DNA from: Ralstonia sp. 25mfcol4.1
Lineage (GTDB): Bacteria; Pseudomonadota; Gammaproteobacteria; Burkholderiales; Burkholderiaceae
Assembly: GCF_900104095.1 (NCBI RefSeq)
Contig: NZ_FNJO01000012.1
Span: 130,271 to 194,270, forward strand
DNA: 64,000 bases
Direction: 5' to 3'
This document shows, piece by piece, positions 37,907 to 47,087 of this stretch; position 1 is the stretch's first letter, and every line of letters starts with the position of its first letter. A model generated the notes under the pieces. It did not search any database, was not told the DNA's origin, and was given only the letters and a program-made list of their open reading frames with translations. A program made the translations under genes and the position numbers.

Positions 37907-39697
37907 TCAGCCCGCCTGCAGCCAGCGACGCAGCAGCATGCGCAGATTGGCCGGATCCACCGGCTTGGGCAGCACGAAATAGCCGGCATCCTCGGCGGCC
38001 AGCAGCGCCGCCGATTTGAGGTCGCCAGTGAGCAAGGCGCTGCGTGCCTGCGGCTGCGTGGTCTGCCAGCGTTCCAGCAGGTCCAGGCCGTTTTCGTTGC
38101 CCGGCAGGCGCAAGTCGCAGAAGATGATGTCCGGCTTCAGGCCCTTGGCAAACAGCGCATCGGCTTCCTGCCCGTGTGCGGCACAGGCTACGCGGATGCC
38201 CCATGCTTCCATCAGTGCGATCCACGCCTTGCGGATCTGGCTGTCGTCGTCCACCACCAGCACCGTGCCGCGCAGGCGGTCCTGCCGCGCTTCCTCGGCC
38301 TGCGCGTTGGCACGCATCGCCCGGACGTTGTCCACGGTCTCGGCCGGCACCGGCGCCAGCGCGAACCAGAACACCGAACCCTTGCCCGGCACCGAACGCA
38401 CGCCATAGGTGCCGCGCATCAATCGCACGCATTCCTTGAAGATGGCCAGCCCCAGCCCCAGGCCCTGCGACGGATCGCGCTGGGGGTTATGCACCTGGTA
38501 GTACGGCGAGAAGATCTCGGGCAGGTGCTCGGGTGTGATACCCGCGCCGGTATCCCAGACTTCCACCCGCACATGCTTGCGGCGCTGGCGCGCGGTGACC
38601 AGGATGCCACCGCGTTTGGTATAGCGCAGCGCGTTCTGCACCAGGTTGAACAACGCGCGCCGCAGCAGCACCGGCTCGGCCATCGCGTAAAGTTCGTCGG
38701 GGACGCGCGGCGTCAGCGTCAGGCCGCTTTCGCGGGCATCGGCGGCAAACTGGCTCATGACGTCGTGGATCAACGAGTGCAGCTCGCATGGCTCCATCGT
38801 GGGCAGTACCTTGCGCCCTTCGAGCTTGGACAGGTCCAGCAGCGAGCGGAACAGCAGGTCGATGGTCTGCGTGCCGGCGGCAACCTGCTCCACCAGCGGA
38901 TGCAGCGCGCTGGACTGGTTGCGCGCGCGCAACGCCTCGACCAGCATCACCAGCGCATGGACGGGCTGGCGCAGGTCATGGCTGGCGGCGGCCAGGAAGC
39001 GCGATTTTTCCTCGCTGGCGTGGAGTGCCCGCTCCTTTTCCTCCTGGAACTGCTTGGCCAGGCGACGGCTTTCCGATTCGAGCTGGATGGCGCGCACCAG
39101 CGTGTGCTGCAGGTTCAGCGAATGACGCGCCAGCATCAGCGCATAGACCACCAGCAGCAACTGCACGTAGCCACCGTGGGCCGGAAAGGCGATCTCGGCC
39201 AGCAGGATATTGGGCACCAGGATCGGCACGCCGGCGAAAACAAGGTTTGAAGGGATTGGCGACTGGGACGTGGCACCGCCCGCCAGCACCCCCAGCGTCA
39301 GCAGGTACAGCACGCTGGAAAACACCACCGAGCCTGTATACAAATGCAGCAGCGCCGAGCTTCCCCAGGTCAGGCCTGTCAGGAAGGCAATCGCGCGCAT
39401 GTTGTTCCACCACTTGCGCGTGTGCGCCGAACGGCTCATTTTGCCGCTGTCGCGCTGGTATCCGAGGTAGAACCAGCTGCCGCCGGCCGTCAGCAGCAGC
39501 ATGATCGCGCACCAGACCAGGAGGGCGACGTGGCTGGCTTCGTTCCAGAATGCCCATGCGGTCAGGCCCGGCAGGAGCACGGAAGAGGCAATGGCGGTGG
39601 GGGAAACGCGATGGACCGTGGCCAGCAGCTTGGCCCGCGTCTCGGTATCCAGTTGCGGCCCGGGGGGCGGCAATATCTTGTTAAGCAGCGCGTTCAA
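37907..39697 (-). CDS. Hybrid sensor histidine kinase with C-terminal receiver
   Basis: A 596-residue membrane kinase. Hydrophobic helices lie between residues 35 and 190, with almost no periplasmic sensor domain, so the signal is probably sensed in the membrane. A coiled linker leads to the HisKA domain with H240 in ASHDLRQP, then the HATPase (NALRY, DTGAGI, GLGLGLAI), and a receiver with VLVVDDD and a phospho-acceptor aspartate in IIFCDLRLPG near residue 527; its conserved lysine is in VLPKPVD. The kinase has no output domain, so phosphate may return through H240 to the convergent LuxR-type regulator. Confidence 0.87.
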   Translation of the reverse strand: MNALLNKILPPPGPQLDTETRAKLLATVHRVSPTAIASSVLLPGLTAWAFWNEASHVALLVWCAIMLLLTAGGSWFYLGYQRDSGKMSRSAHTRKWWNNMRAIAFLTGLTWGSSALLHLYTGSVVFSSVLYLLTLGVLAGGATSQSPIPSNLVFAGVPILVPNILLAEIAFPAHGGYVQLLLVVYALMLARHSLNLQHTLVRAIQLESESRRLAKQFQEEKERALHASEEKSRFLAAASHDLRQPVHALVMLVEALRARNQSSALHPLVEQVAAGTQTIDLLFRSLLDLSKLEGRKVLPTMEPCELHSLIHDVMSQFAADARESGLTLTPRVPDELYAMAEPVLLRRALFNLVQNALRYTKRGGILVTARQRRKHVRVEVWDTGAGITPEHLPEIFSPYYQVHNPQRDPSQGLGLGLAIFKECVRLMRGTYGVRSVPGKGSVFWFALAPVPAETVDNVRAMRANAQAEEARQDRLRGTVLVVDDDSQIRKAWIALMEAWGIRVACAAHGQEADALFAKGLKPDIIFCDLRLPGNENGLDLLERWQTTQPQARSALLTGDLKSAALLAAEDAGYFVLPKPVDPANLRMLLRRWLQAG

Positions 39698-39842
39698 GTG
39701 TGGCCTGGCATGTAAGGCGACGACATTCCGCTGCGACAGACCGGAGTTCGGCGACTGTTGCAGGAATCGCGCGGTTCTTGTTCTGAATTGGGCATATCAT
39801 GCCGCCTTTTGCGGCGCTGCGCCATCGCGGAGTGGCGGATAG

Positions 39843-39867
39843 GCCCACAAATTCGCCATTTGTGGGC
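39843..39867. promoter_or_regulatory. Perfect 10-bp inverted repeat between kinase and ribF
   Basis: GCCCACAAAT-TCGCC-ATTTGTGGGC, in the divergent gap 39698-39980, about 145 bp from the kinase start and 114 bp from ribF. It could be an operator for either gene or a 5'-leader hairpin of the kinase message. Confidence 0.5.
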
Positions 39868-39939
39868 AGCTTGCCTACAACGGCGCAAGGCCGTTGCCGC
39901 CAAAACAGGCAATCCGGCGGCACGCGGTGCCATTCGCCT

Positions 39940-39945
39940 TATAAT
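39940..39945 (+). promoter_or_regulatory. -10 element of the ribF promoter
   Basis: Perfect TATAAT 35 bp before the ribF start; no good -35 at the standard distance. Probably the promoter of the ribF-ileS-lspA operon. Confidence 0.5.
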
Positions 39946-39980
39946 GCTCGCTTTCCCTGAAAAGCTCGTCCGCCGTCCTC

Positions 39981-40970
39981 GTGAAAGTCTTCCGCGGCCT
40001 GCCCAACGCCGAAAGCCGGGCGCCCTGCGCGCTCACCATCGGCAATTTCGACGGTGTGCATCGCGGCCACCAGTCGCTGCTCGCGCGCGCCCGTGCGGCC
40101 GCCGACGCGCGCGGCCTGCCGCTGTGCGTCATGACGTTCGAGCCGCACCCGCGCGAATTCTTTGCGCCCGAGCACGCCCCTACCCGCATTGCCCTGCTGC
40201 GCGACAAGCTCGATGCCTTGCGCCGCAACGGTGTGGACCGCGTGGTGGTGGAACACTTCAACGCCCATTTTGCCGCCCAGTCGCCGCAGCAGTTCGTCGA
40301 GAACGTGCTCTGGCACGGCCTGCATGCGCGCTGGGTACTGGTGGGCGACGATTTCCGCTTTGGCGCCAAGCGCGCCGGCGACTTCGGCTACCTGCAGCAG
40401 GCCGGCCGCCAGTTTGGCTTCGATGTGGAGCAGATGGGCTCGGTCTCCGAAGGCGGCATCCGCATTTCGAGTTCGGCCGTGCGCCAGGCGCTGGCCGATG
40501 GCGACCTGGAACACGCGCGTCGCCTGCTGGGCCACGGCTATGCCATCAGCGGCCACGTGATCCATGGCCGCAAGCTGGGCCGCAACCTGGGCTTTCCGAC
40601 CCTGAACCTGCGGATCACGCACAAGCGCCCGGCCGTGAACGGCATTTTCGTGGTGCAGGTACACGGCATTGCCGACCACCCGCTGCCGGGCGTGGCCAGC
40701 ATCGGCGTTCGGCCCACCGTGGAAGACGCGGGCCGCGTGCTGCTGGAAGTGCATCTGTTCGACTTCAACGCCAACCTCTACGGCAAGCTGGTGCGCGTGG
40801 AATTCATGAAGAAGCTGCGCGACGAAGAGCGTTTTCACACGCTCGAGGCGCTGACCGAGGCCATCGCCAAGGACGCCCGGGAAGCCCGTGCGTTCTTCGG
40901 CCTGGAGGCCGCCAATCCGGCCGGCGACCGGCGCGACTTCGCCACCTCCGCCACCGACCGAATTAGCTAG
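39981..40970 (+). CDS. ribF: Bifunctional riboflavin kinase/FAD synthetase
   Basis: Phosphorylates riboflavin to FMN and adenylylates it to FAD. The 329-residue protein has the nucleotidyl transferase N-domain with IGNFDGVHRGHQ (about 16-27) and a C-terminal kinase domain with GRNLGFPTLNL. The start is GTG at 39981, since no ATG exists before the conserved region. First gene of ribF-ileS-lspA, a widely kept order in proteobacteria. Confidence 0.94.
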   Translation: MKVFRGLPNAESRAPCALTIGNFDGVHRGHQSLLARARAAADARGLPLCVMTFEPHPREFFAPEHAPTRIALLRDKLDALRRNGVDRVVVEHFNAHFAAQSPQQFVENVLWHGLHARWVLVGDDFRFGAKRAGDFGYLQQAGRQFGFDVEQMGSVSEGGIRISSSAVRQALADGDLEHARRLLGHGYAISGHVIHGRKLGRNLGFPTLNLRITHKRPAVNGIFVVQVHGIADHPLPGVASIGVRPTVEDAGRVLLEVHLFDFNANLYGKLVRVEFMKKLRDEERFHTLEALTEAIAKDAREARAFFGLEAANPAGDRRDFATSATDRIS

Positions 40971-41092
40971 CGGCCGGCGGCGCGCCCCATGCACGCGCAC
41001 CGCCGGGACCCGCCCTGCCTTGCCCCGAAATGACACGCGCGCGGCGGTCATCCCCCGGTCCGCGCCCAAACGAATTGCCCCGAGAATCAACC

Positions 41093-43972
41093 ATGTCCGA
41101 CGACAAACGCGCCAAGCCTGAAAAAAGCAAGTATCCGGTCAACCTGCTGGATACCCCGTTCCCGATGCGCGGCGACCTGCCGAAGCGCGAGCCGCTGTGG
41201 GTCAAGCAATGGCAGGACAAGCAGCTCTACAAGAAGATCCGCGCCGCGCGCAAGGGTGCGAAGAAGTTCGTGCTGCACGACGGCCCCCCGTACGCCAACG
41301 GCGACATCCACATCGGCCACGCGGTGAACAAGGTCCTCAAGGACATGATCATCAAGGCGCGCGGCCTGACCGGCCTGGACGCCGTCTACGTGCCGGGCTG
41401 GGATTGCCACGGCATGCCGATCGAGATCCAGATCGAGAAGCAGTTCGGCAAGGGCCTGCCGGTGCAGGAAGTCCAGGCCAAGGCACGCGCCTACGCCACC
41501 GAGCAGATCGCCCGCCAGAAGAAGGACTTCGAACGTCTGGGCGTGCTGGGCGACTGGGACAATCCGTACCTGACCATGAACTTCAGCAACGAAGCCGACG
41601 AGCTGCGCGCGCTGGGCAAGATCATGGAAAAAGGCTACGTGTTCCGCGGCCTGAAGCCGGTGAACTGGTGCTTCGACTGCGGTTCGGCACTGGCCGAGGC
41701 CGAAGTCGAGTACAAGGACAAGGTCGACCTGTCGATCGACGTGGGCTTCCCCTTCGCGGAGACCGACAAGATCGCCCACGCCTTCCACGTGCCGCTGGCC
41801 CAGCTCGAAGGCAAGCCGGGCTGGATCGTGATCTGGACCACCACGCCGTGGACGATCCCGTCGAACCAGGCGCTGAACATGCACCCGGAAGTGGAATACG
41901 CGCTGGTCGAAACCCCGCGCGGCTTCCTGATCCTGGCAAAGGATCGCGTCGAGGAACAGCTGAAGACCTACGCGCTGGAAGGCACGATCGTCGCCACGGC
42001 TCGTGGTGACGCGCTGACGGAGGTGCGCTTCCACCATCCGCTGGGCAGGATGGACGCGGGCTACGCGCGCACGTCGCCGGTGTACCTGGGCGACTACGTG
42101 ACCACCGACACGGGCACCGGCATCGTCCACTCGGCCCCGGCCTACGGCGTGGAGGATTTCCAGTCGTGCAAGGCGCACGGCATGCCGGATTCGGAAATCA
42201 TCAGCCCCGTGATGGGCGATGGCGTCTATGCCAGCACGCTGCCGCTGTTCGGCGGCCTGTCGATCTGGGATGCCAACCCGAAAATCGTCGAAGTACTACG
42301 TGAGTCGGGCAACCTGTTCAACTCGCACAAATACGAGCACAGCTATATGCACTGCTGGCGTCACAAGACGCCGATCATCTACCGCGCCACGTCGCAGTGG
42401 TTCGCGGGCATGGACGTGGACCCGGCCGACAACGGCCCGACGCTGCGCGAGAGCGCGCTGGCCGGCATCGAGGCCACCGAGTTCTACCCCTCGTGGGGCA
42501 AGCAGCGCCTGCACAACATGATCGCCAACCGCCCGGACTGGACGCTGTCGCGCCAGCGCCAATGGGGCGTGCCGATGGCCTTCTTCCTCCACAAGGAAAC
42601 CGGCGCGCTGCATCCGCGTACGCCCGAGCTGCTGGAGGAAGTGGCCAGGCGCGTGGAACAGCACGGCATCGAGGCCTGGCAGTCGCTGGACCCGAAGGAC
42701 CTGCTCGGCGACGAAGCCGCGCTCTATGAGAAGAACCGCGACACGCTGGACGTCTGGTTCGACTCGGGCACCACGCACTGGACCGTGATCCGCGGCTCGC
42801 ATCGCGACGAACTCTACGATCCGTCGGCCGACACACCCGATGGCCGCCTGGCCGACCTCTACCTGGAAGGCTCGGACCAGCACCGCGGCTGGTTCCATTC
42901 GTCGCTGCTGACCGCCTCGATGCTGTACGGCAAGCCGCCCTACAAGGCGTTGCTGACGCACGGCTTCACGGTGGACGGCGAAGGCCGCAAGATGTCGAAG
43001 TCGGTGGGCAACACGGTGGCGCCGCAGGACATCTCGAACAAGATGGGCGCGGAAATCATCCGCCTGTGGGTGGCTTCTACCGACTACTCGGGCGAGCTGT
43101 CGATCTCCGAGGAAATCCTCAAGCGCGTGGTGGAAGGCTACCGCCGCATCCGCAACACGCTGCGCTTCCTGCTGGCCAACCTGACCGACTACGACCACGC
43201 GAAGCATGCGCTGCCGGCGTCTGACTGGCTGGAAATCGACCGCTACGCGGTGGCCCTGACCGACCGCCTGCAGAAGGAAGTGCTTTCGCACTACCAGGCC
43301 TATGAATTCCACCCGGTGGTGGCCAAGCTGCAGACGTTCTGCTCGGAAGACCTGGGCGGCTTCTATCTCGATGTGCTGAAGGACCGCCTGTACACGACGG
43401 CCCCCGATTCGCAGGCGCGCCGCGCCGCGCAGAACGCGCTGTACCACATCACGCAGGCGATGCTGCACTGGATGGCGCCGTTCCTGTCGTTCACGGCCGA
43501 GGAAGCCTGGCAGGTGTTCGCGCATGGCACCGAGCATACCGACACGATCTTCACGAGCACGTACTACGACCTGCCGCCGGTCAGCGAAGCCGACGACCTG
43601 CTGCAGAAGTGGCACGAGATCCGCGCGGTGCGCGCCGAAGTCACGCGCCAGCTGGAAGCGGTGCGGGTGGAAGGCGACATCGGTTCGTCGCTGCAGGCCG
43701 AGGTCACGATCGCCGCGGGCCGTCCGGTGCTGGCCGCGCTGCAGAGCCTGTCCGACGACCTGCGCTTCGTGCTGCTGACGTCGGCGGCCAAGGTTACGCC
43801 GGCGCCGGAAGGCGGCGACCTGCTGGTGACGGTCATGCCGTCGCAGCACGCCAAGTGCGAACGTTGCTGGCACTATCGCGCCGACGTGGGCCACAACCCC
43901 GCGCATCCCACCCTTTGCGGCCGCTGCGACAGCAACCTGTTCGGCGCCGGTGAACACAGGAGCCACGCCTGA
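41093..43972 (+). CDS. ileS: Isoleucyl-tRNA synthetase
   Basis: Charges tRNA-Ile. The 959-residue class I enzyme has HIGH at 73-76, KMSKS at 633-637, a long CP1 editing domain between them, and a C-terminal zinc finger formed by CERC and CGRC. This is the bacterial type sensitive to mupirocin in general; a resistant eukaryote-like type would lack the zinc finger arrangement. The stop shares one base with the lspA start (TGATG). Confidence 0.97.
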   Translation: MSDDKRAKPEKSKYPVNLLDTPFPMRGDLPKREPLWVKQWQDKQLYKKIRAARKGAKKFVLHDGPPYANGDIHIGHAVNKVLKDMIIKARGLTGLDAVYVPGWDCHGMPIEIQIEKQFGKGLPVQEVQAKARAYATEQIARQKKDFERLGVLGDWDNPYLTMNFSNEADELRALGKIMEKGYVFRGLKPVNWCFDCGSALAEAEVEYKDKVDLSIDVGFPFAETDKIAHAFHVPLAQLEGKPGWIVIWTTTPWTIPSNQALNMHPEVEYALVETPRGFLILAKDRVEEQLKTYALEGTIVATARGDALTEVRFHHPLGRMDAGYARTSPVYLGDYVTTDTGTGIVHSAPAYGVEDFQSCKAHGMPDSEIISPVMGDGVYASTLPLFGGLSIWDANPKIVEVLRESGNLFNSHKYEHSYMHCWRHKTPIIYRATSQWFAGMDVDPADNGPTLRESALAGIEATEFYPSWGKQRLHNMIANRPDWTLSRQRQWGVPMAFFLHKETGALHPRTPELLEEVARRVEQHGIEAWQSLDPKDLLGDEAALYEKNRDTLDVWFDSGTTHWTVIRGSHRDELYDPSADTPDGRLADLYLEGSDQHRGWFHSSLLTASMLYGKPPYKALLTHGFTVDGEGRKMSKSVGNTVAPQDISNKMGAEIIRLWVASTDYSGELSISEEILKRVVEGYRRIRNTLRFLLANLTDYDHAKHALPASDWLEIDRYAVALTDRLQKEVLSHYQAYEFHPVVAKLQTFCSEDLGGFYLDVLKDRLYTTAPDSQARRAAQNALYHITQAMLHWMAPFLSFTAEEAWQVFAHGTEHTDTIFTSTYYDLPPVSEADDLLQKWHEIRAVRAEVTRQLEAVRVEGDIGSSLQAEVTIAAGRPVLAALQSLSDDLRFVLLTSAAKVTPAPEGGDLLVTVMPSQHAKCERCWHYRADVGHNPAHPTLCGRCDSNLFGAGEHRSHA

Positions 43973-44520
43973 TGGCATCGTCCTCGACCCGTTCGTCGCG
44001 TTCGTCCTCGCCGCGCAGCAAGAGCAAACCCAGCGGCAAGCCGAGCGCCAACGTCACGCCGTGGCTATGGATGGCATTTGCGCTGCTGGTAGTGATGATC
44101 GACCAGTTCTTCAAGGTCGTCATCACCCGGTCCTTCCAGTACGCGGAATCGCGCCCGGTTACCAGCTTCTTCAACCTGGTGCTGGTCTACAACAAGGGCG
44201 CGGCCTTCAGCTTCCTGGCTGACGCGGGCGGCTGGCAACGCTGGTTCTTCACGGTGCTGGGCGTGGCGGTGGGCGGCTTCATCGTCTGGCTGCTGTATCG
44301 CCATACGGGCCAGAAGATGTTCTGCCTGGCCGTATCGCTGATCCTGGGCGGCGCCGTGGGCAACGTGGTGGACCGCGTGATCCATGGCCATGTGATCGAT
44401 TTCCTGGATTTCCACTGGCGCAACACGCATTTCCCGGCCTTCAACGTGGCCGATTGCGCGATCACGCTGGGAGCGATCCTGCTGATCGTGGACGAGCTCA
44501 GGCGCGTGCGGCGTCACTGA
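43972..44520 (+). CDS. lspA: Lipoprotein signal peptidase (SPase II)
   Basis: Cleaves signal peptides from prolipoproteins in the inner membrane. The 182-residue protein has four helices, and the two catalytic aspartates lie in VGNVVDRV and FNVADCAI. It has an unusual N-terminal extension: residues 2-28 are almost wholly serine, arginine, lysine and proline before the first helix (WLWMAFALLVVMIDQ). Translation is coupled to ileS. It is needed for lipoproteins such as those at 363 and 23759. Confidence 0.95.
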   Translation: MASSSTRSSRSSSPRSKSKPSGKPSANVTPWLWMAFALLVVMIDQFFKVVITRSFQYAESRPVTSFFNLVLVYNKGAAFSFLADAGGWQRWFFTVLGVAVGGFIVWLLYRHTGQKMFCLAVSLILGGAVGNVVDRVIHGHVIDFLDFHWRNTHFPAFNVADCAITLGAILLIVDELRRVRRH

Positions 44521-44536
44521 GGGCTCGTCGTACTTT

Positions 44537-44656
44537 CCTTTCCCGCCTGCGGGAGAGGGGTTCGGGAAGAGGGCTCGGAGGCTCTGCTTGCCACTCGCTG
44601 CAGTTTGAGCCGCCCGCCCCTCTCCCCCGGCCCCGCTCCCACAAGTGGGAGAGGGG
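44537..44656. repeat. REP-like intergenic repeat, full copy B
   Basis: 120 bp with the same parts and order as the copy at 19783: first hairpin (TTCCCGC with GCGGGAG), GAAGAGGG box, core with CTCTGCTTGC and GCAGTTTGAGCCGCC, CCCTCTCCC box, last hairpin (CTCCCAC with GTGGGAG). It lies between lspA and coaBC. The hairpins vary in bases while keeping pairing, which suggests selection on structure. Confidence 0.75.
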
Positions 44657-44739
44657 CGCAAACCTGTCGCATCCTCCCAGCGCACCCCCTCACCCGGCGG
44701 TATCATGCACAGATTCCCGTTCCCTGAAGAGCCTTCCCC

Positions 44740-45939
44740 ATGGATTTGCGCGGCAAGCACATTGTCCTTGGCCTGACCGGCGGCATCGCCTGCTACAAGT
44801 CGGCCGAGCTGGTACGGCTGCTGACCAAGGCCGGTGCCACCGTGCAGGTGGCCATGACCGAAGCGGCGACGCATTTCATCACCCCGGTTACGATGCAGGC
44901 GCTGTCCGGGCGCCCGGTGTTCCTGTCGCAATGGGACGCGCGCATCGACAACAACATGGCGCATATCGACCTCTCGCGCGAGGCCGACGCCATCCTCATC
45001 GCCCCCGCTTCCACCGACTTCCTGGCCAAGGTGGCCAACGGTCTCTGTGACGACCTGCTGACCACGCTGTGCATCGCGCGCGAGTGCCCGCTGCTGGTGG
45101 CACCGGCCATGAACCGCCAGATGTGGGCCGCCGCGCCGACGCAACGCAATGCCGCCCGGTTGCGGGCCGATGGCGTGACGATCCTGGGCCCCGGCACCGG
45201 CGACCAGGCCTGCGGGGAAATCGGCGACGGCCGGATGCTGGAGCCCGAGGAACTGGTGGAAGACCTGATCGCGTTCTTCCAGCCCAAGCCGCTGCAGGGC
45301 AAGCGGGTGCTGATCACCGCCGGCCCGACATTCGAGGCCATCGACCCGGTGCGCGGCATCACCAACCTGTCGTCGGGCAAGATGGGCTTCTCGATCGCCC
45401 GCGCGGCCCGCGAAGCCGGCGCCGAGGTGCTGCTGGTGGCCGGCCCCACATCGCTGCCCACGCCGCGCGGCGTGGCGCGGACCGATATCCGCAGCGCCCA
45501 GCAGATGCACGACGCGGTCATGGCGCAACTGCGCGATGTCGATGTGTTCGTCGCCGTGGCCGCCGTGGCAGACTGGCGCCCGGCCGAGATAGCCCAGCAG
45601 AAGCTGAAGAAGGCCAACGATACCGACACGCCGACGCTGCAGTTCGTGCAGAACCCCGACATCCTGGCCGCCGTGGCGGCGCGCGCCGATGCGCCCTACT
45701 GCGTGGGATTCGCGGCCGAAAGCGAGAACCTGGAGCAGTACGGCGAGCAGAAGCGCCAGCGCAAGGGCGTGCCGCTGCTGGTGGGCAATATCGGCCACCA
45801 CACCTTCGGCCTCGACGACAACGAGATCGTGCTGTTCGACGCCAGGGGCATGACGCGCCTGCCGCGTGCCGACAAGCTGTCGCTGGCCCGCGAGCTGGTG
45901 GCCGCCATCGGCCAGCGCCTGCCGCACAAGTCCGTGTAA
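44740..45939 (+). CDS. coaBC: Bifunctional phosphopantothenoylcysteine decarboxylase/phosphopantothenate-cysteine ligase
   Basis: Carries out two steps of coenzyme A synthesis. In this 399-residue protein the N-terminal CoaC flavodomain (1-185) has GGIACYK and the substrate clamp APAMNRQMW; the C-terminal CoaB domain (from about 190) has ITAGPTFEAIDPVRGITN and AAVADWRPA. A -10-like TATCAT lies at 44701. In many betaproteobacteria dut follows directly; here a luciferase-like gene lies between. Confidence 0.95.
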   Translation: MDLRGKHIVLGLTGGIACYKSAELVRLLTKAGATVQVAMTEAATHFITPVTMQALSGRPVFLSQWDARIDNNMAHIDLSREADAILIAPASTDFLAKVANGLCDDLLTTLCIARECPLLVAPAMNRQMWAAAPTQRNAARLRADGVTILGPGTGDQACGEIGDGRMLEPEELVEDLIAFFQPKPLQGKRVLITAGPTFEAIDPVRGITNLSSGKMGFSIARAAREAGAEVLLVAGPTSLPTPRGVARTDIRSAQQMHDAVMAQLRDVDVFVAVAAVADWRPAEIAQQKLKKANDTDTPTLQFVQNPDILAAVAARADAPYCVGFAAESENLEQYGEQKRQRKGVPLLVGNIGHHTFGLDDNEIVLFDARGMTRLPRADKLSLARELVAAIGQRLPHKSV

Positions 45940-45958
45940 CACCGCCGTACCCAAAGCC

Positions 45959-46978
45959 ATGAGCGATACCCGTCCCAAGATGCGCCTGTCCGTGCTGGAC
46001 CAGAGCCCGGTCATCCACGGCCATACGGCCCGCGACGCCATCGCGGCCACCGTCGACCTGGCTCAGATGGCCGACAGCCTCGGCTTCACCCGCTACTGGT
46101 GTGCCGAGCACCACGGCCTGCAAGGCGTGTGCAACCCGGCCCCCGAGGTCATGCTGGCGCGGCTGGGCAGCGTGACCAGCCGCATCCGGTTGGGGTCGGG
46201 GGGCGTAATGCTGCCCTACTACAGCCCGTTCAAGGTGGCCGAGCAGTTCCGCATGCTCGAGGCGCTGTTTCCGAACCGGATCGACCTTGGCGTGGGCCGT
46301 GCCCCGGGCGGCGACATGCGCACCGCGCAGGCCGTGGCCATGGGCCAGTACAACCGCGGCGACCAGTTCCCGCAGCAGGTGCAGGACCTGGCGTTCCTGC
46401 TGCGCGGCGAGGTACCGCCCGACCATCTGGCCGAAGGCGTGCTGCTGCAGCCAGCCATCGATACCCGGCCCGAGATCTGGGTGCTGGGTTCCAGCGATTT
46501 CGGCGGCGCATTGGCCGCACGGCTGGGGCTGCGATTCGCCTTCGCGCATTTCATCAACGCCCATGGCGGCGACATGGTGGCGCAGCAATACCGCGAGGAT
46601 TTCGAGGTCGGGTACGAAGACAAGCCATACAGCGCGGCTGCGGTGTTCGTGATCTGCGCCGATACGGAGGCCGAGGCCTCCGCGCTGGAGCGCGCCGTCG
46701 ATATCCGCCGGCTGCAGATGGCCTATGGCGTCAATGCGCCGATCCCGTCGCTGGCGCAGGCCGCCGATTTCACCCCCACCGAGCGCGACCGCCTGATCAT
46801 CGAACGCGAGCGGCCCCGCACGATTTGCGGCACGCCCGCACAGGTGGCCGAACGCATGCTGGCGCTGAAGGACCGTTTCGCGGCCGACGAACTGGTGGTG
46901 CTCAGCGTGACGGCCTCCTACCAGGCGCGCATGCGCACGTACGAACTGCTGGCCGAAGCCTTCGACCTGCAAGGCTGA
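45959..46978 (+). CDS. LLM-class flavin-dependent oxidoreductase
   Basis: A 339-residue luciferase-like monooxygenase of the YhbW group, a TIM barrel using FMN supplied by a reductase. Family features are LSVLDQSPVIHG near the start, YWCAEHHG, GSGGVMLPYYSPFKVAEQF and DLGVGRAPGG. The start at 45959 follows coaBC by 19 bp, so it is probably in that operon. The substrate is unknown, and no ligand pocket can be assigned from sequence. Confidence 0.85.
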   Translation: MSDTRPKMRLSVLDQSPVIHGHTARDAIAATVDLAQMADSLGFTRYWCAEHHGLQGVCNPAPEVMLARLGSVTSRIRLGSGGVMLPYYSPFKVAEQFRMLEALFPNRIDLGVGRAPGGDMRTAQAVAMGQYNRGDQFPQQVQDLAFLLRGEVPPDHLAEGVLLQPAIDTRPEIWVLGSSDFGGALAARLGLRFAFAHFINAHGGDMVAQQYREDFEVGYEDKPYSAAAVFVICADTEAEASALERAVDIRRLQMAYGVNAPIPSLAQAADFTPTERDRLIIERERPRTICGTPAQVAERMLALKDRFAADELVVLSVTASYQARMRTYELLAEAFDLQG

Positions 46979-47087
46979 TCGCGGCCGGCGCCGGAAGCGG
47001 GCGGGCCACGTGGCAAACCGAAGTGGCGGATCAGCGAAGGCGGCGCGGTATCATGCCGCCTTTGTCCCCTCGTACGAATCCAAATCC

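Noticed and set aside
44065..46050. Minus-strand frame of 661 codons opposite lspA and coaBC
   Set aside because: Shadow of two secure genes and of the REP-like repeat; no conserved motif.
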